Shown: piece by piece, positions 7,858 to 16,620 of the stretch
How positions within the stretch are numbered: position 1 is the first letter of the stretch
Layout of the letters: each line of letters opens with the position of its first letter
DNA from: Curtobacterium sp. MCSS17_007
GTDB taxonomy: Bacteria; Actinomycetota; Actinomycetes; Actinomycetales; Microbacteriaceae
DNA: 64,000 nt
Assembly (NCBI RefSeq): GCF_003234175.2
Contig: NZ_CP126257.1
Coordinates: forward strand, 2,852,001-2,916,000
Reading direction: 5' to 3'
Program-made: the position numbers and the translations under genes
The notes under the pieces: generated by a model
The model's database searches: none
Seen by the model: only the letters and a program-made list of their open reading frames with translations
Told to the model about the DNA's origin: nothing

Positions 7858-10800
7858 TCACCGGCGGGCTGGGATCGGGGGGATGGAGATCTCCTGGGTG
7901 GCACCGCGGTCGACGCCGAGCACCGACGCCACCGTGTCCGCCACCCGGTCCGGGTCGGAGAACAGCTGGAAGGCGTGCACGCGCACGTAGTGCCAGCCGA
8001 GTCGACGGAGCACCTCGGGGCGGAGCCGCAGGGTCTCGCGCAGCGAACCCCGGACGAGCGACGCGTCGGTCTCGATCGTCACGCAGACGCCGCCGTGCGC
8101 CGCCACCAGGCCGAGCTTGCCGCGGTGTCCGAGCGCGACCGGGATGCCGCGCATCTCGAGGCGCCGGGCGAGGTCGACGAGCAGCGGGTCGGAGTCGTCC
8201 GGCACGTACTCGGCGGTGGTGCGGGCGCGGACCTCGGCGAGGATCTCCGCCAGGGCCACCGTGCCGTGTCCCATGCGCTCCGCCTCGATGTCGGAGGGCT
8301 GGAAGCACGTGACGATCACCATCGAGCGACGAGCACGCGTCATCGCGACGGCGAGCAGACGCTCACCACCGGGCTTGCCGAGCGGACCGAAGTCGCGCAG
8401 CACCCGCCCGTGGGGGGTCCGGCCGTACCCGATCGAGAACACGACGCGGTCGCGGCTCTGCGCCACCGACTGCTCGAGCGTGGCGACGATGAACGGCTCG
8501 GCGCGGTCGCCGATCACGAACTCCGTCAGGTCCTTGTGCCCCTGCGCCGCGGTGAGCACGGCCTGCTCGACGCGCACCGCGTGCTTCGCCGAGGCCGTGA
8601 TGACCATGAGCGACTCGGTCGGGCGTGTGCGGGCGTGCTCCATCACGAGCCGGACGACGCGGTCCACCTCGGCGTCGACGCTCTCGACGGCACCGGACTC
8701 GGGGTCCGGCACGGCCTTGCCGTCGCTGACGTAGTCGATCGCGATCGAACCGTGGCCGAGGAAGGACCCGGCCCACGGCAGCGACTCGATCCGACCGCCG
8801 TAGAAGCGACGGTTCACGAGCTCGGCGAGGTCCTCGCCGCCGGCGCGGTACGAGCGCGTCAGCGACAGGGTCGGCAGGAGCGTTGACAGCTTCGCGAGCG
8901 CCGAGTCGGCGTGCAGGGCGTCGAGCGTGCCCTCGTCCACCTGCAGTGCGCGGTGGTCGGGGTCGACCGCGATCCGGAACGGCGACGGTGTCTGCGTCAC
9001 CGGGTCGCCGAACACGACGGTCTGCCGGGCACGTCGGACGGCGCCGACGGTCTCGGCGATCGTGACGGCTCCGGCGTCGACGAGGATCACCGTGTCGAAG
9101 GGCATCGTGTCGGCGATCTCGGGGACCTCGTACGGCGACGCCAACCAGACCGGGGCGATCGATCGCGACAGGTGCGGGGCCGAGTCCTGCAGCAGGCGCG
9201 AGGTGATCGCGCCCTCCTTGAGCTGCGTCTTCAGCGCGGTGGCCTCGTCCGGCCAGTCGACGAGCCCGACCTTCCAGTTCTCGGCGAGCTGCCACGCGAG
9301 GCCCTGGGAGACCCCGGCCGCGTGGGCGTCGTCGACGAGCCGGAAGTCGGCCTCGACCCGGTCGAGCATGTCGGTGTTGCCGCCGAGCAGCGCACGGTCG
9401 GACTCGAGCATGGTCTCGAGCGCCGACTGCCACCAGGCGAGCTCGAGCTCGGCCGGCACCTGGGTGTCCGGTACGTGGCGGTTCGCCAGGTCGGTGATGA
9501 GCGGCTCGAGCTGCAGGTCGCGGAGCGTCTGCATGAGCTCGGTGCGCTCCTGCAGGTTGTGCAGCACGTCGGACTCCGCGGCGAGCTCGGCGATCGTCGG
9601 CACGAGCTCGTCGATCGGCAGGTTCGCGAGCTGACGGTCCCGCTCGGTGCGACCGAGGGGCTCGTCGAGCCGGGCGAGGTCCTGCACCACGTTCGAGAAG
9701 AGCACCTGGACGTCCCCGATGCCCGTGGGCACCTCGGGGTTCACGCCGGCGGCGACGTACCGCTGCCAGAGCACGCGCTGCTGCTGCACGCGGGTGAGCG
9801 CCTCGTGCAGGTCGGAGACGTGCACGCCGGGGCGGACGTACTCGCGGGCGAGCTTCTTCAGGCGGCGTCGGTTCGTCGAGGACATCGGCGCGCCCTCGCC
9901 GCGCGGGGCGGTGGCGGCGACGAGCTCGGAGACCGATCGGTCGAACACGACCGGCAGGAAGCGGTCGAGGGTGTCCCGGATCTCGGTGAGCAGGCGGAGG
10001 TAGATGCCGAGCTCGTTGATCGTGGTGAACTGCCGCATGTGCGTCGTCGCCACGAGATCGTGCGCGCGACGGAGCAGCGTCGGCAATCCGTCGGCGTCGA
10101 GGTCCTTCGCGGTCTTGTGCGCCCGCTGCGCGCCGTCGCTCGAGCCGAACTTCGCGCCGTACCAGGGCGAGTCGTCGGGGCCGTAGCGGAACTCGCCGAG
10201 GTTCGCGGCGCTGACCATCGTCTCGGCGACGCGGGACCGTCCCTCGACCATGCTCGTCACCGAGCGCTTCGACAGGCGCGCGGTCGTCGACGGCGGCACG
10301 GGCAGGAGCGACAGGCGGGACAGCTCGACCAGGCAGTCGAGGACCGAGACGCCGAAGTCGGGGTCGACGCGGGTGAGCGAGCCCCGGTAGTCGGTGAGCA
10401 CCTTGCGGAGCCGGACGAGTGCGTCGTCGACCTCGCGCAGGTTCGGTCGCGACGCCTTCTCGTTGCGGGCGATCGCGCGGACGACGTCGCGGCGGAGCGT
10501 CGCGGGGGTGACGGCGACACCGGGCAGCTGGACCTCGGTGAAGCGCGCCGCGATGCCGCGCAGGGTCGCGCGGCGGGGGCTCACGACGAGGACGCGCTTG
10601 TTCGCGGCGACCAGGCCGCCGAGCGCGTTGACGATCGTCTGCGTGCCGCCGGTGCCGGGCAGCGTCTTCACGACGATCGAGTTGCCTGCCGTGATCTGCG
10701 CGATCACGTTCTCCTGCTCGTCGTCGGCGTCGAGCAGGAGCGTGTCGGTCTCGGGGCTGCGCTCGTCCGACGGCGTCTGCTCGACCGGGTGGTAGGACTG

Positions 10801-11682
10801 CTCGACCTGCCACTTCGCACTCGGGTTGCCGGCCAGGGCGTCGAGCACCGGGTGCGACAGGTCGCCGGTGTCCTCGACCATGCCGCTCGAGACCTCGGCG
10901 AAGGTCGACACGACGAGGCGTGCGTGCACCGAGAACCCCGGGATGTGCGCCGTCAGCCCGCGCAGTCGGTCGATGACGGGGTTCGGCGTGAAGGAGCCGT
11001 CCTGCTGCGCGAGCGCCACGAAGGACTGCGCGTCGAGGATGACCCCGTACTGCTCGTGCAGTGCGTCGGCCAGGCCCGGGTTGAGCACGGGCTCGCCGAG
11101 CAACCGGACCTCGAAGTCGCGGCCGTGCCGACGGATCGCGAGCGGCCGGAGCAGGACCGGGCCGCGGAAGTGCTCGTCGCCGTGCTGCCAGTCGGCCATG
11201 CCGATGCCGAGCTTGACCGCGTCGATGCCGCGCACCGTCGCGAGCTCGGTGCCCTTCGCCTCGACCTGGGCGGCGGCGACACGCGCGGCACGCAGCGCGA
11301 CCTCGTCGCGGATCAGGCTGGAGAGCAGGGTGGTCTTGCCGGTGATGAACTGCGCGAGACCGCCGGGATGCGTGGTCGACAGCTCGATCCGTGCGCGCGG
11401 GTGGTCGCTGAAGTGCGTGAGCGGGCTCGTGCCGCCGACGCCGGTCAGCTGGCTCCGCCAGGCGTCCCACGTCGGCTCGGCGGCGTTGCCGGCCTGGAGG
11501 CGCGGGTCACCCAGGCTGATCGCCTGCGGGCTCGTGAGCTGCAGCTCGGGACGCAGCGTGCGGTCCGGTTCGTCGGTCACGGCGTCCTGCTGCTCCCGTC
11601 CGTCCACGGGCGCAGCGGCGCCCTCGACGGGGACGTCGTCGTTTCCGTCGTCCGCGCCGTCGGTCACCCTGTCTCGCCACAC
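7858..11682 (-). CDS. Large SF1 (UPF1-like) helicase/nuclease-fold protein with degenerate catalytic motifs
   Basis: About 1274 residues from GTG 11682; a GTG at 11691 is equally possible. The layout follows the DUF4011-type helicase plus MTES_1575-like nuclease family: an N-terminal domain (about 45-290), a P-loop region at 340-349, a long helical insertion (about 400-840), helicase core 2 (about 940-1130) ending in motif VI AVAMTRARRS, then an endonuclease-like domain (about 1168-1259, LRPEVLRRLGWHYVRVHAF). The P-loop reads LPGTGGTQT, so the catalytic Lys is absent. Motif II reads VDAGA instead of DEAA/DEAQ. Motif III reads GDPVTQTP instead of GDPKQLPP. The nuclease lacks the first Asp of the IDLAV-type motif, though ETD remains. 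The frame is intact, which suggests a maintained non-catalytic role. Substrate and partners are unknown. Confidence 0.8.
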   Translation of the reverse strand: MWRDRVTDGADDGNDDVPVEGAAAPVDGREQQDAVTDEPDRTLRPELQLTSPQAISLGDPRLQAGNAAEPTWDAWRSQLTGVGGTSPLTHFSDHPRARIELSTTHPGGLAQFITGKTTLLSSLIRDEVALRAARVAAAQVEAKGTELATVRGIDAVKLGIGMADWQHGDEHFRGPVLLRPLAIRRHGRDFEVRLLGEPVLNPGLADALHEQYGVILDAQSFVALAQQDGSFTPNPVIDRLRGLTAHIPGFSVHARLVVSTFAEVSSGMVEDTGDLSHPVLDALAGNPSAKWQVEQSYHPVEQTPSDERSPETDTLLLDADDEQENVIAQITAGNSIVVKTLPGTGGTQTIVNALGGLVAANKRVLVVSPRRATLRGIAARFTEVQLPGVAVTPATLRRDVVRAIARNEKASRPNLREVDDALVRLRKVLTDYRGSLTRVDPDFGVSVLDCLVELSRLSLLPVPPSTTARLSKRSVTSMVEGRSRVAETMVSAANLGEFRYGPDDSPWYGAKFGSSDGAQRAHKTAKDLDADGLPTLLRRAHDLVATTHMRQFTTINELGIYLRLLTEIRDTLDRFLPVVFDRSVSELVAATAPRGEGAPMSSTNRRRLKKLAREYVRPGVHVSDLHEALTRVQQQRVLWQRYVAAGVNPEVPTGIGDVQVLFSNVVQDLARLDEPLGRTERDRQLANLPIDELVPTIAELAAESDVLHNLQERTELMQTLRDLQLEPLITDLANRHVPDTQVPAELELAWWQSALETMLESDRALLGGNTDMLDRVEADFRLVDDAHAAGVSQGLAWQLAENWKVGLVDWPDEATALKTQLKEGAITSRLLQDSAPHLSRSIAPVWLASPYEVPEIADTMPFDTVILVDAGAVTIAETVGAVRRARQTVVFGDPVTQTPSPFRIAVDPDHRALQVDEGTLDALHADSALAKLSTLLPTLSLTRSYRAGGEDLAELVNRRFYGGRIESLPWAGSFLGHGSIAIDYVSDGKAVPDPESGAVESVDAEVDRVVRLVMEHARTRPTESLMVITASAKHAVRVEQAVLTAAQGHKDLTEFVIGDRAEPFIVATLEQSVAQSRDRVVFSIGYGRTPHGRVLRDFGPLGKPGGERLLAVAMTRARRSMVIVTCFQPSDIEAERMGHGTVALAEILAEVRARTTAEYVPDDSDPLLVDLARRLEMRGIPVALGHRGKLGLVAAHGGVCVTIETDASLVRGSLRETLRLRPEVLRRLGWHYVRVHAFQLFSDPDRVADTVASVLGVDRGATQEISIPPIPARR

Positions 11683-11795
11683 ATCCGACACTGTAGGCGG
11701 AAGCGGGCGGCCTCTCTGGCAATGACCCGAGGTTTCGGGGTTTCCGTGCGGGCCCGGCACCCTCCCCGAGCGGGCGATGTGGTAGCAACGTGGGC

Positions 11796-12683
11796 ATGGC
11801 CATCGACGACCGTCCCGCCCCGTCCGCCCCTGCTCCCTCGTCGGCCCGGCCGGACCGGCGGCGCTCGGTCCCCGCCGAGATCTCCCGGTCCTGGCTCCTC
11901 GTGCCCGGCACCGCGGCGGACCGCTTCGAACGGGCGCAGCGGTCGCGCGCCGACCAGATCATCCTCGACGTCGAGGACGCGGTCGACCCCGCCGCCAAGC
12001 CCGGCGCCCGCGCCACGGTCGCTTCGTGGCTGGCCGGCGGCGGCGAGGCATGGGTGCGGATCAACGACGTGACGACGGACTTCTGGGCGGACGACGTCGA
12101 GGAGCTCCGGGGGCTCCCCGGGCTGCAGGGCGTGATGCTCGCGAAGACGGAGTCGCCCGCGCAGGTCACCGACACCTGGCACCGGCTCGGCGGCCACACC
12201 CCGGTGATCGCCCTGGTCGAGTCGGCGCTCGGGATCGAGGAAGCGACCTCGATCGCGAAGGCCCAGGGCGCGTTCCGCCTGGCGTTCGGCTCGGGCGACT
12301 ACCGCCGCGACACCGGGACCTCGGCCGACACGCTCGCGATGGCCTACCCGCGCTCACGACTCGTCGTCGCTTCCCGCGTCGGCGACCTGCCCGGTCCGAT
12401 CGACGGCCCCACGGTCGGATCGGCGCACGCGATCCTCCGCGAGCAGTCCCAGGTCGCGGTGTCGCTCGGTCTGACCGGCAAGCTCTGCCTGGACACCGAG
12501 CAGCTGCCCGTCATCAACGAAGTCATCTCCCCCACCCCGACCGACGTCGCGTGGGCGCAGGACTTTCTCGACGACTTCGAGGCCCGCGGGCAGGTCATCC
12601 GCGACGGCTCGGACCTGCCGCGACTCGGCCGCGCGCAGAAGATCCAGCGGCTCGCCCGGGCCTTCGGCGTCGAGGCGCGGTAG
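11796..12683 (+). CDS. HpcH/HpaI aldolase / citrate lyase beta-subunit-like (CitE-like) protein
   Basis: Protein of 295 residues starting at ATG 11796 (a GTG two codons upstream is possible). After a Pro/Ser-rich leader of about 30 residues it has the CitE-like TIM-barrel signatures: SWLLVPGTAADRFERA (the family's LFVPG..), ADQIILDVEDAV with the metal-region Asp/Glu, WVRIND, MLAKTESPAQV, and ALVESALGIEEA. The family cleaves or condenses (3S)-acyl-CoA esters such as malyl- or citramalyl-CoA; the substrate here is not clear. It is divergent from the helicase-like gene and followed within 10 bp by a membrane protein. Confidence 0.85.
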   Translation: MAIDDRPAPSAPAPSSARPDRRRSVPAEISRSWLLVPGTAADRFERAQRSRADQIILDVEDAVDPAAKPGARATVASWLAGGGEAWVRINDVTTDFWADDVEELRGLPGLQGVMLAKTESPAQVTDTWHRLGGHTPVIALVESALGIEEATSIAKAQGAFRLAFGSGDYRRDTGTSADTLAMAYPRSRLVVASRVGDLPGPIDGPTVGSAHAILREQSQVAVSLGLTGKLCLDTEQLPVINEVISPTPTDVAWAQDFLDDFEARGQVIRDGSDLPRLGRAQKIQRLARAFGVEAR

Positions 12684-12692
12684 ACCGGACGC

Positions 12693-13178
12693 ATGACCTG
12701 GTCGAACCCGTCCCCGCCGTCCGGTCCGCAGTCCGGTCCGTCACAGTCCGGCCAGGGGAGCACCGAACGCGCCGAGTGGGTGCGTGGCGGCACCACGCTG
12801 TTCCCCGCCGGGCGGATCGCGGACCGGGTGTCGACGGTGCTGCTGCTCGCGGCCGGAGCCCTGCTGACGATCCTCGCCGTGGTCATCGGGATCATCGCGG
12901 TGGCGTCGGCCACCGCAGGGTGCGATGCCGCGAGGGGCTGCTCGCCGGGCCGGTTCCTCGGCGGCGCGGCCATCGCGGCGGGCGGATCGTTCGTGATCGG
13001 GGTCGCCACCGTCGTGCTCGCCGTCGGGGCCTGGGTGCGTCGTCGCTCGTCGTGGTGGATCGCGGCGCTCGGCTTCGTCCTCGCGATCGTGGTCGTCACC
13101 TGGGGCGGGGTCGTGTTCGCGGAGGCGACCGACTCGGCGACGGGTGCCGGCCAGGTGACCGCACTGCAGCGCCCCTAG
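12693..13178 (+). CDS. Small hypothetical membrane protein, 161 aa
   Basis: A Pro/Ser/Gly/Gln-rich N-terminus of about 25 residues is followed by three predicted membrane segments at about 47-73, 90-113 and 119-142. Two cysteines (77 and 83) lie in the loop between the first two and could form a disulfide outside the cell. It starts at ATG 12693, ten bases after the CitE-like gene, probably co-transcribed. No family is recognised. Confidence 0.7.
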   Translation: MTWSNPSPPSGPQSGPSQSGQGSTERAEWVRGGTTLFPAGRIADRVSTVLLLAAGALLTILAVVIGIIAVASATAGCDAARGCSPGRFLGGAAIAAGGSFVIGVATVVLAVGAWVRRRSSWWIAALGFVLAIVVVTWGGVVFAEATDSATGAGQVTALQRP

Positions 13179-13190
13179 CCGCACGTCCGT

Positions 13191-13234
13191 CGGACGGGAG
13201 GCACGTGGCAGCGTCGCCACGTGCCTCCCGTCCG
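13191..13234 (+). terminator. GACGGGAGGC-family hairpin
   Basis: Perfect 19-bp inverted repeat (13191-13209 and 13216-13234) with loop AGCGTC. It follows the membrane-protein stop by 12 bases and carries the recurring decamer GACGGGAGGC in both arms. It precedes the aldo/keto reductase start. Confidence 0.85.
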
Positions 13235-13292
13235 TCCTGTCCGGAGGGGACACGCTGGGCATCGCGCCGACCCGTCGGCGCATGCTGGGCGC

Positions 13293-14168
13293 ATGAAGCA
13301 ACGAGTCATCGGAGACGTGTCGGTCAGCGCGATCGGACTGGGCGGCATGCCCATGTCCATCGAGGGGCGCCCCGACGAGCGGCAGGCGATCGCGACCATC
13401 CACGCGGCACTCGAGGCGGGCGTGACGCTCATCGACACCGCCGACGCGTACCACCAGGCGGCGAAGGACGAGGTCGGGCACAACGAGGAGCTCATCGCGA
13501 AGGCGGTCCGGGAGTTCCACGGCGACACGGACGCCGTGCTCGTCGCCACGAAGGGCGGTCACCTGCGACCGGAACCGGGTCCGTGGGCCAAGGACGGTCG
13601 GCCGGAGTACCTCAAGGAGGCCGCGAAGGCCTCGGCGAAGCGGCTCGGCGTCGACGCCGTGGGCCTGTACCAGTTCCACCGACCCGACCCTGCCGTCCCG
13701 TACGCCGACTCGATCGGTGCGCTCGCGGAGCTCCTCGACGAGGGCGTCATCCGGATGGCGGGCATCTCGAACGCCGACCCGGACCAGATCCGCCTGGCGA
13801 ACGAGGTCCTCGGCGGGCGCCTCGCCTCGGTGCAGAACCAGTTCTCGCCCGCGTTCCGGTCGAGCGAACCGGAACTCGAGCTGTGCGACGAGCTCGGCAT
13901 CGCGTTCCTGCCGTGGAGCCCGCTCGGCGGCATCGCCAAGGCCGCGGACCTGGGGACCGCCTACGAGGACTTCGCCGTGATCGCCCGGGAGCGCGACGTC
14001 TCCCCGCAGGTCGTGGCGCTGGCGTGGGAGCTGCAGAAGAGCGACGTCGTCATCCCGATCCCCGGGGCGTCGCGCCCGCAGTCGATCCTCGACTCGGTCG
14101 TCGCGGCGACGGTGAAGCTCCGCGACGAGGACGTCGCGCGGCTGGACGCGGCCCGTCCGGCCGTCTGA
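13293..14168 (+). CDS. Aldo/keto reductase
   Basis: Protein of 291 residues starting at ATG 13293. It is an NADPH-dependent (beta/alpha)8 oxidoreductase. The AKR catalytic set is visible: Asp48 and Tyr53 in LIDTADAY, Lys87 in VATKGGH, and the histidine of YQFHRPDP. The cofactor-binding C-terminus includes PIPGASRPQSI. It is the compact family without long loops. The physiological substrate is unknown. Its own hairpin terminator follows. Confidence 0.92.
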   Translation: MKQRVIGDVSVSAIGLGGMPMSIEGRPDERQAIATIHAALEAGVTLIDTADAYHQAAKDEVGHNEELIAKAVREFHGDTDAVLVATKGGHLRPEPGPWAKDGRPEYLKEAAKASAKRLGVDAVGLYQFHRPDPAVPYADSIGALAELLDEGVIRMAGISNADPDQIRLANEVLGGRLASVQNQFSPAFRSSEPELELCDELGIAFLPWSPLGGIAKAADLGTAYEDFAVIARERDVSPQVVALAWELQKSDVVIPIPGASRPQSILDSVVAATVKLRDEDVARLDAARPAV

Positions 14169-14189
14169 TCCGCGCGCGACCACCGCACG

Positions 14190-14227
14190 ACGACGCCCCG
14201 CCCACCGATCGGTGGGCGGGGTGTCGT
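14190..14227. terminator. Bidirectional hairpin between convergent genes
   Basis: A 38-bp near-perfect palindrome (19 bp per arm, one G-T mismatch) lies between the aldo/keto reductase stop (14168) and the lipoprotein stop (14241). It can terminate both transcripts. Confidence 0.85.
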
Positions 14228-14240
14228 GGTGCAGGTACGG

Positions 14241-14747
14241 CTAGGACAGCGGGCAGACCGTGCGGAAGTCGTTGCTCGCGGCCTCGAGCCCTTGCGTGGA
14301 CGCTCCGAACGCCGTCATGTCCGCAGAGGCCGGATCCTGGGAGATCGCCTTCACCTGGGTGAGCAGGTCGCGGTACGCGGCCTGGAAGGCCTCCGCCTTG
14401 GGCTTGACCTCGGCGTTCTGCACCGACGAGACCCCCTCGGACACCGACTGGTCGAGCTCGTCCAGCTTCGCCAGGGCGGCGGCCGGGTCGGCCTGCAACT
14501 GGCTCGACTGCTCCTGCAGGTCCTTCGCGGCGTCCTCGACCTTCGACTGGAAGGCGCTGCACGCCTCGGCCTTGCTCTGCGACGCGGCCTTCGGCGTCGC
14601 AGACTCCGGCGCGGCGCTCGCCGAGCTCGCCGACGAACCGGCCGCGGCGCCGTCGTCGTCCGAGGCCCCCGAGCCTCCGGACGAGCAGCCGGCGAGCAGT
14701 GCGACGGCGAGCGCGGCGGTCGCGACGGCGATGGTCTTCCTGGGCAT
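14241..14747 (-). CDS. Small lipoprotein, 168 aa
   Basis: The signal peptide MPRKTIAVATAALAVALLAGC has a clear lipobox (LLAGC, Cys21). A Ser/Ala/Asp-rich linker and then a helical domain follow, with two further cysteines (in AEACSAF and TVCPLS) that probably pair. The domain is rich in Gln/Asp/Ala helices (KVEDAAKDLQEQ, LDELDQSV) and may be a helical bundle. It resembles many uncharacterised actinobacterial lipoproteins; no enzyme motif is seen. Confidence 0.8.
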   Translation of the reverse strand: MPRKTIAVATAALAVALLAGCSSGGSGASDDDGAAAGSSASSASAAPESATPKAASQSKAEACSAFQSKVEDAAKDLQEQSSQLQADPAAALAKLDELDQSVSEGVSSVQNAEVKPKAEAFQAAYRDLLTQVKAISQDPASADMTAFGASTQGLEAASNDFRTVCPLS

Positions 14748-14852
14748 GTGTGTCCCCCTGTCCACGTCCGCGCTCCCGGACGGGCGCGGATCCGCTCCGA
14801 CGCTACAGGCCGACCGTCCAGGGTGTCGCCGGGTCCGGCGTAGCGTCGAGGC

Positions 14853-15818
14853 ATGCAGGCGATCACAGCGCACGACGGCGGACTCCGACTCGACGAGCAC
14901 CCGGACCCGGTCGCGGGCCCCGGCGAGGTCCTGGTCGAGGTCATCGCCGCGGGCGTGAACAACGCCGACCTGCAGCAGGTCGCCGGCAACTACCCGCCGC
15001 CGCCCGGCGCCTCCGAGGTGCTCGGGCTCGAGGTCTCGGGGACCGTCCGCGCGCTCGGCGAGGGCGTGGACGGGTTCGCCGTGGGTGACCGGGTGTGCGC
15101 GCTGCTCTCGGGCGGCGGCTACGCCACGCTCGTGGTGGTGCCCGCGACGCAGGTGCTGCCGGTGCCCGACGGGGTGGACCTGGTCGAGGCCGCCGGGCTG
15201 CCGGAGGCCGCGTGCACTGTGTACTCGAACCTCGGGATGATCGCGGGGCTCCGACCCGGGCAGACCCTCCTGGTGCACGGCGGCACCGGTGGCATGGGGT
15301 CGCACGCCGTCGTGTGGGCGAAGGCCCTCGGAGCCCGGGTGATCGCGACGAGCGGCGGCGAGCGGAAGGTCCGGGCGTCCCGCGAGCTCGGCGCGGACCT
15401 CGTGGTGGACCACCGCACCGAGGACTTCGTGGAACGTGCACTGGCGTTCACGGACGGCCGCGGGGTCGACGTGGTCCTCGACGTCGTCGGCGCGGACTAC
15501 CTGGCGAAGCACCTCGAGGTGCTCGCACCGAACGGGCACATCGCCGTGATCGCTGCCGGGAGCGGTGCGAAGGGCGAACTCGACTTCGGCGCGATGATGC
15601 GCAAGCGCGCGACCATCAGCGCCACCACGCTGCGTGCCCGTCCAGCCGACGAGAAGGCGGCCATCGTCGCGGCGGTGCGCGAGCACGTCTGGCCGATGGT
15701 CGCGGACGGCAGGATCCGCCCCGTCGTCGACTCGGTCCTGCCGCTGGCCGAGGCGGCCGAGGCGCACCGGCGCGTGCGGGACGGCGAGGTCATCGGCAAG
15801 GTGCTGCTCGCGGTGTAG
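14853..15818 (+). CDS. NAD(P)H:quinone oxidoreductase (PIG3/zinc-free MDR family)
   Basis: Protein of 321 residues starting at ATG 14853. It is a medium-chain dehydrogenase fold without catalytic zinc: the GroES-like part has GVNNADLQQVAGNYPPPPGASEVLGLEVSG-type residues, and the Rossmann part has LLVHGGTGGMGSHAVVWAKALGARVI with the nucleotide glycines. The length and the NNAD plus NYPPPPG stretches fit the PIG3 quinone reductase subfamily. It reduces quinones or other electrophiles with NADPH. Its promoter lies in the 105-bp divergent gap. Confidence 0.92.
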   Translation: MQAITAHDGGLRLDEHPDPVAGPGEVLVEVIAAGVNNADLQQVAGNYPPPPGASEVLGLEVSGTVRALGEGVDGFAVGDRVCALLSGGGYATLVVVPATQVLPVPDGVDLVEAAGLPEAACTVYSNLGMIAGLRPGQTLLVHGGTGGMGSHAVVWAKALGARVIATSGGERKVRASRELGADLVVDHRTEDFVERALAFTDGRGVDVVLDVVGADYLAKHLEVLAPNGHIAVIAAGSGAKGELDFGAMMRKRATISATTLRARPADEKAAIVAAVREHVWPMVADGRIRPVVDSVLPLAEAAEAHRRVRDGEVIGKVLLAV

Positions 15819-15864
15819 TCCCGCGCTGCTTCCGCCCCTTCCGCGAGACGCAACGTCGGCGGGG

Positions 15865-16620
15865 TCAGGCGTGGACGCGCGAGAGGAACTCGACGAGCGC
15901 CGGGTGCTGCGGGCGGTCGAGCACGTCGGCCGGGGCGCCCTGTTCGACGACCTCGCCGCGGTGCAGGAACACGATCCGGTCGGCGACGTTCCGGGCGAAC
16001 GACATCTCGTGCGTGGTCATGAGGATCGTCGCGCCCTGCTCCTTGAGCTCGCGCACCAGGTCGAGCACCTCGCCGACGAGTTGCGGGTCGAGCGCGCTCG
16101 TCACCTCGTCGAGCAGCAGCAGCTCTGGCGTGGTCGCGATCGCCCGGACGATGGCGACGCGCTGCTGCTGGCCGCCGGAGAGCCGGTCCGGGTAGGCGCC
16201 CGCGAAGTCCGCCAGGCCGATGCGGTCGAGCAGCCGGCGGGCGGTGGCCTCCGCCTCGGCCCTGCCGACCCCGTGCACCTGCCGCGAGGCGAGCGTCACG
16301 TTGTCGAGCACGGTCATGTGCGGGAAGAGGTTGAACTGCTGGAAGACGACACCGATCCGTGCGCGCGTCGCGTCGACGTCCGTCCGCGGGTCCGCGATGT
16401 CCGTCCCCTGGAGCAGGATCTCACCGTCGTCGATGCCCTCGAGCAGGTTCACGGTCTTGAGGAGCGTGGACTTGCCGGACCCGGACGCCCCGATGACGCA
16501 GATGACCTCGTGCCGGTGCACGGTCAGGTCGATCCCGCGCAGCACCTCGTGGTCGCCGAACGACTTGCGCAGCCCGCGCAGCTCGAGCACGTGCACCGTC
16601 TGCTCCGACGTCCCGGTCAC
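15865..16620 (-). CDS. Polar amino-acid ABC transporter ATP-binding protein
   Basis: Protein of 251 residues, GTG start at 16620 that overlaps the permease stop by 4 bp (GTGA). All ABC motifs are present: Walker A GASGSGKST, Q-loop VFQQFNLFPHMT, signature LSGGQQQR, Walker B LLLLDEVTSALDP, and H-loop TTHEM. FQQFNLFPH is typical of GlnQ/HisP-type importers. It powers the permease and binding protein encoded just upstream in the same operon. Confidence 0.95.
   Translation of the reverse strand: MTGTSEQTVHVLELRGLRKSFGDHEVLRGIDLTVHRHEVICVIGASGSGKSTLLKTVNLLEGIDDGEILLQGTDIADPRTDVDATRARIGVVFQQFNLFPHMTVLDNVTLASRQVHGVGRAEAEATARRLLDRIGLADFAGAYPDRLSGGQQQRVAIVRAIATTPELLLLDEVTSALDPQLVGEVLDLVRELKEQGATILMTTHEMSFARNVADRIVFLHRGEVVEQGAPADVLDRPQHPALVEFLSRVHA

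Noticed and set aside
8911..12072. Long antisense frame of about 1050 codons opposite the helicase-like gene
   Set aside because: It is a mirror of codon bias in very GC-rich sequence, lacks domains and a ribosome site, and the minus-strand product has clear homology features.
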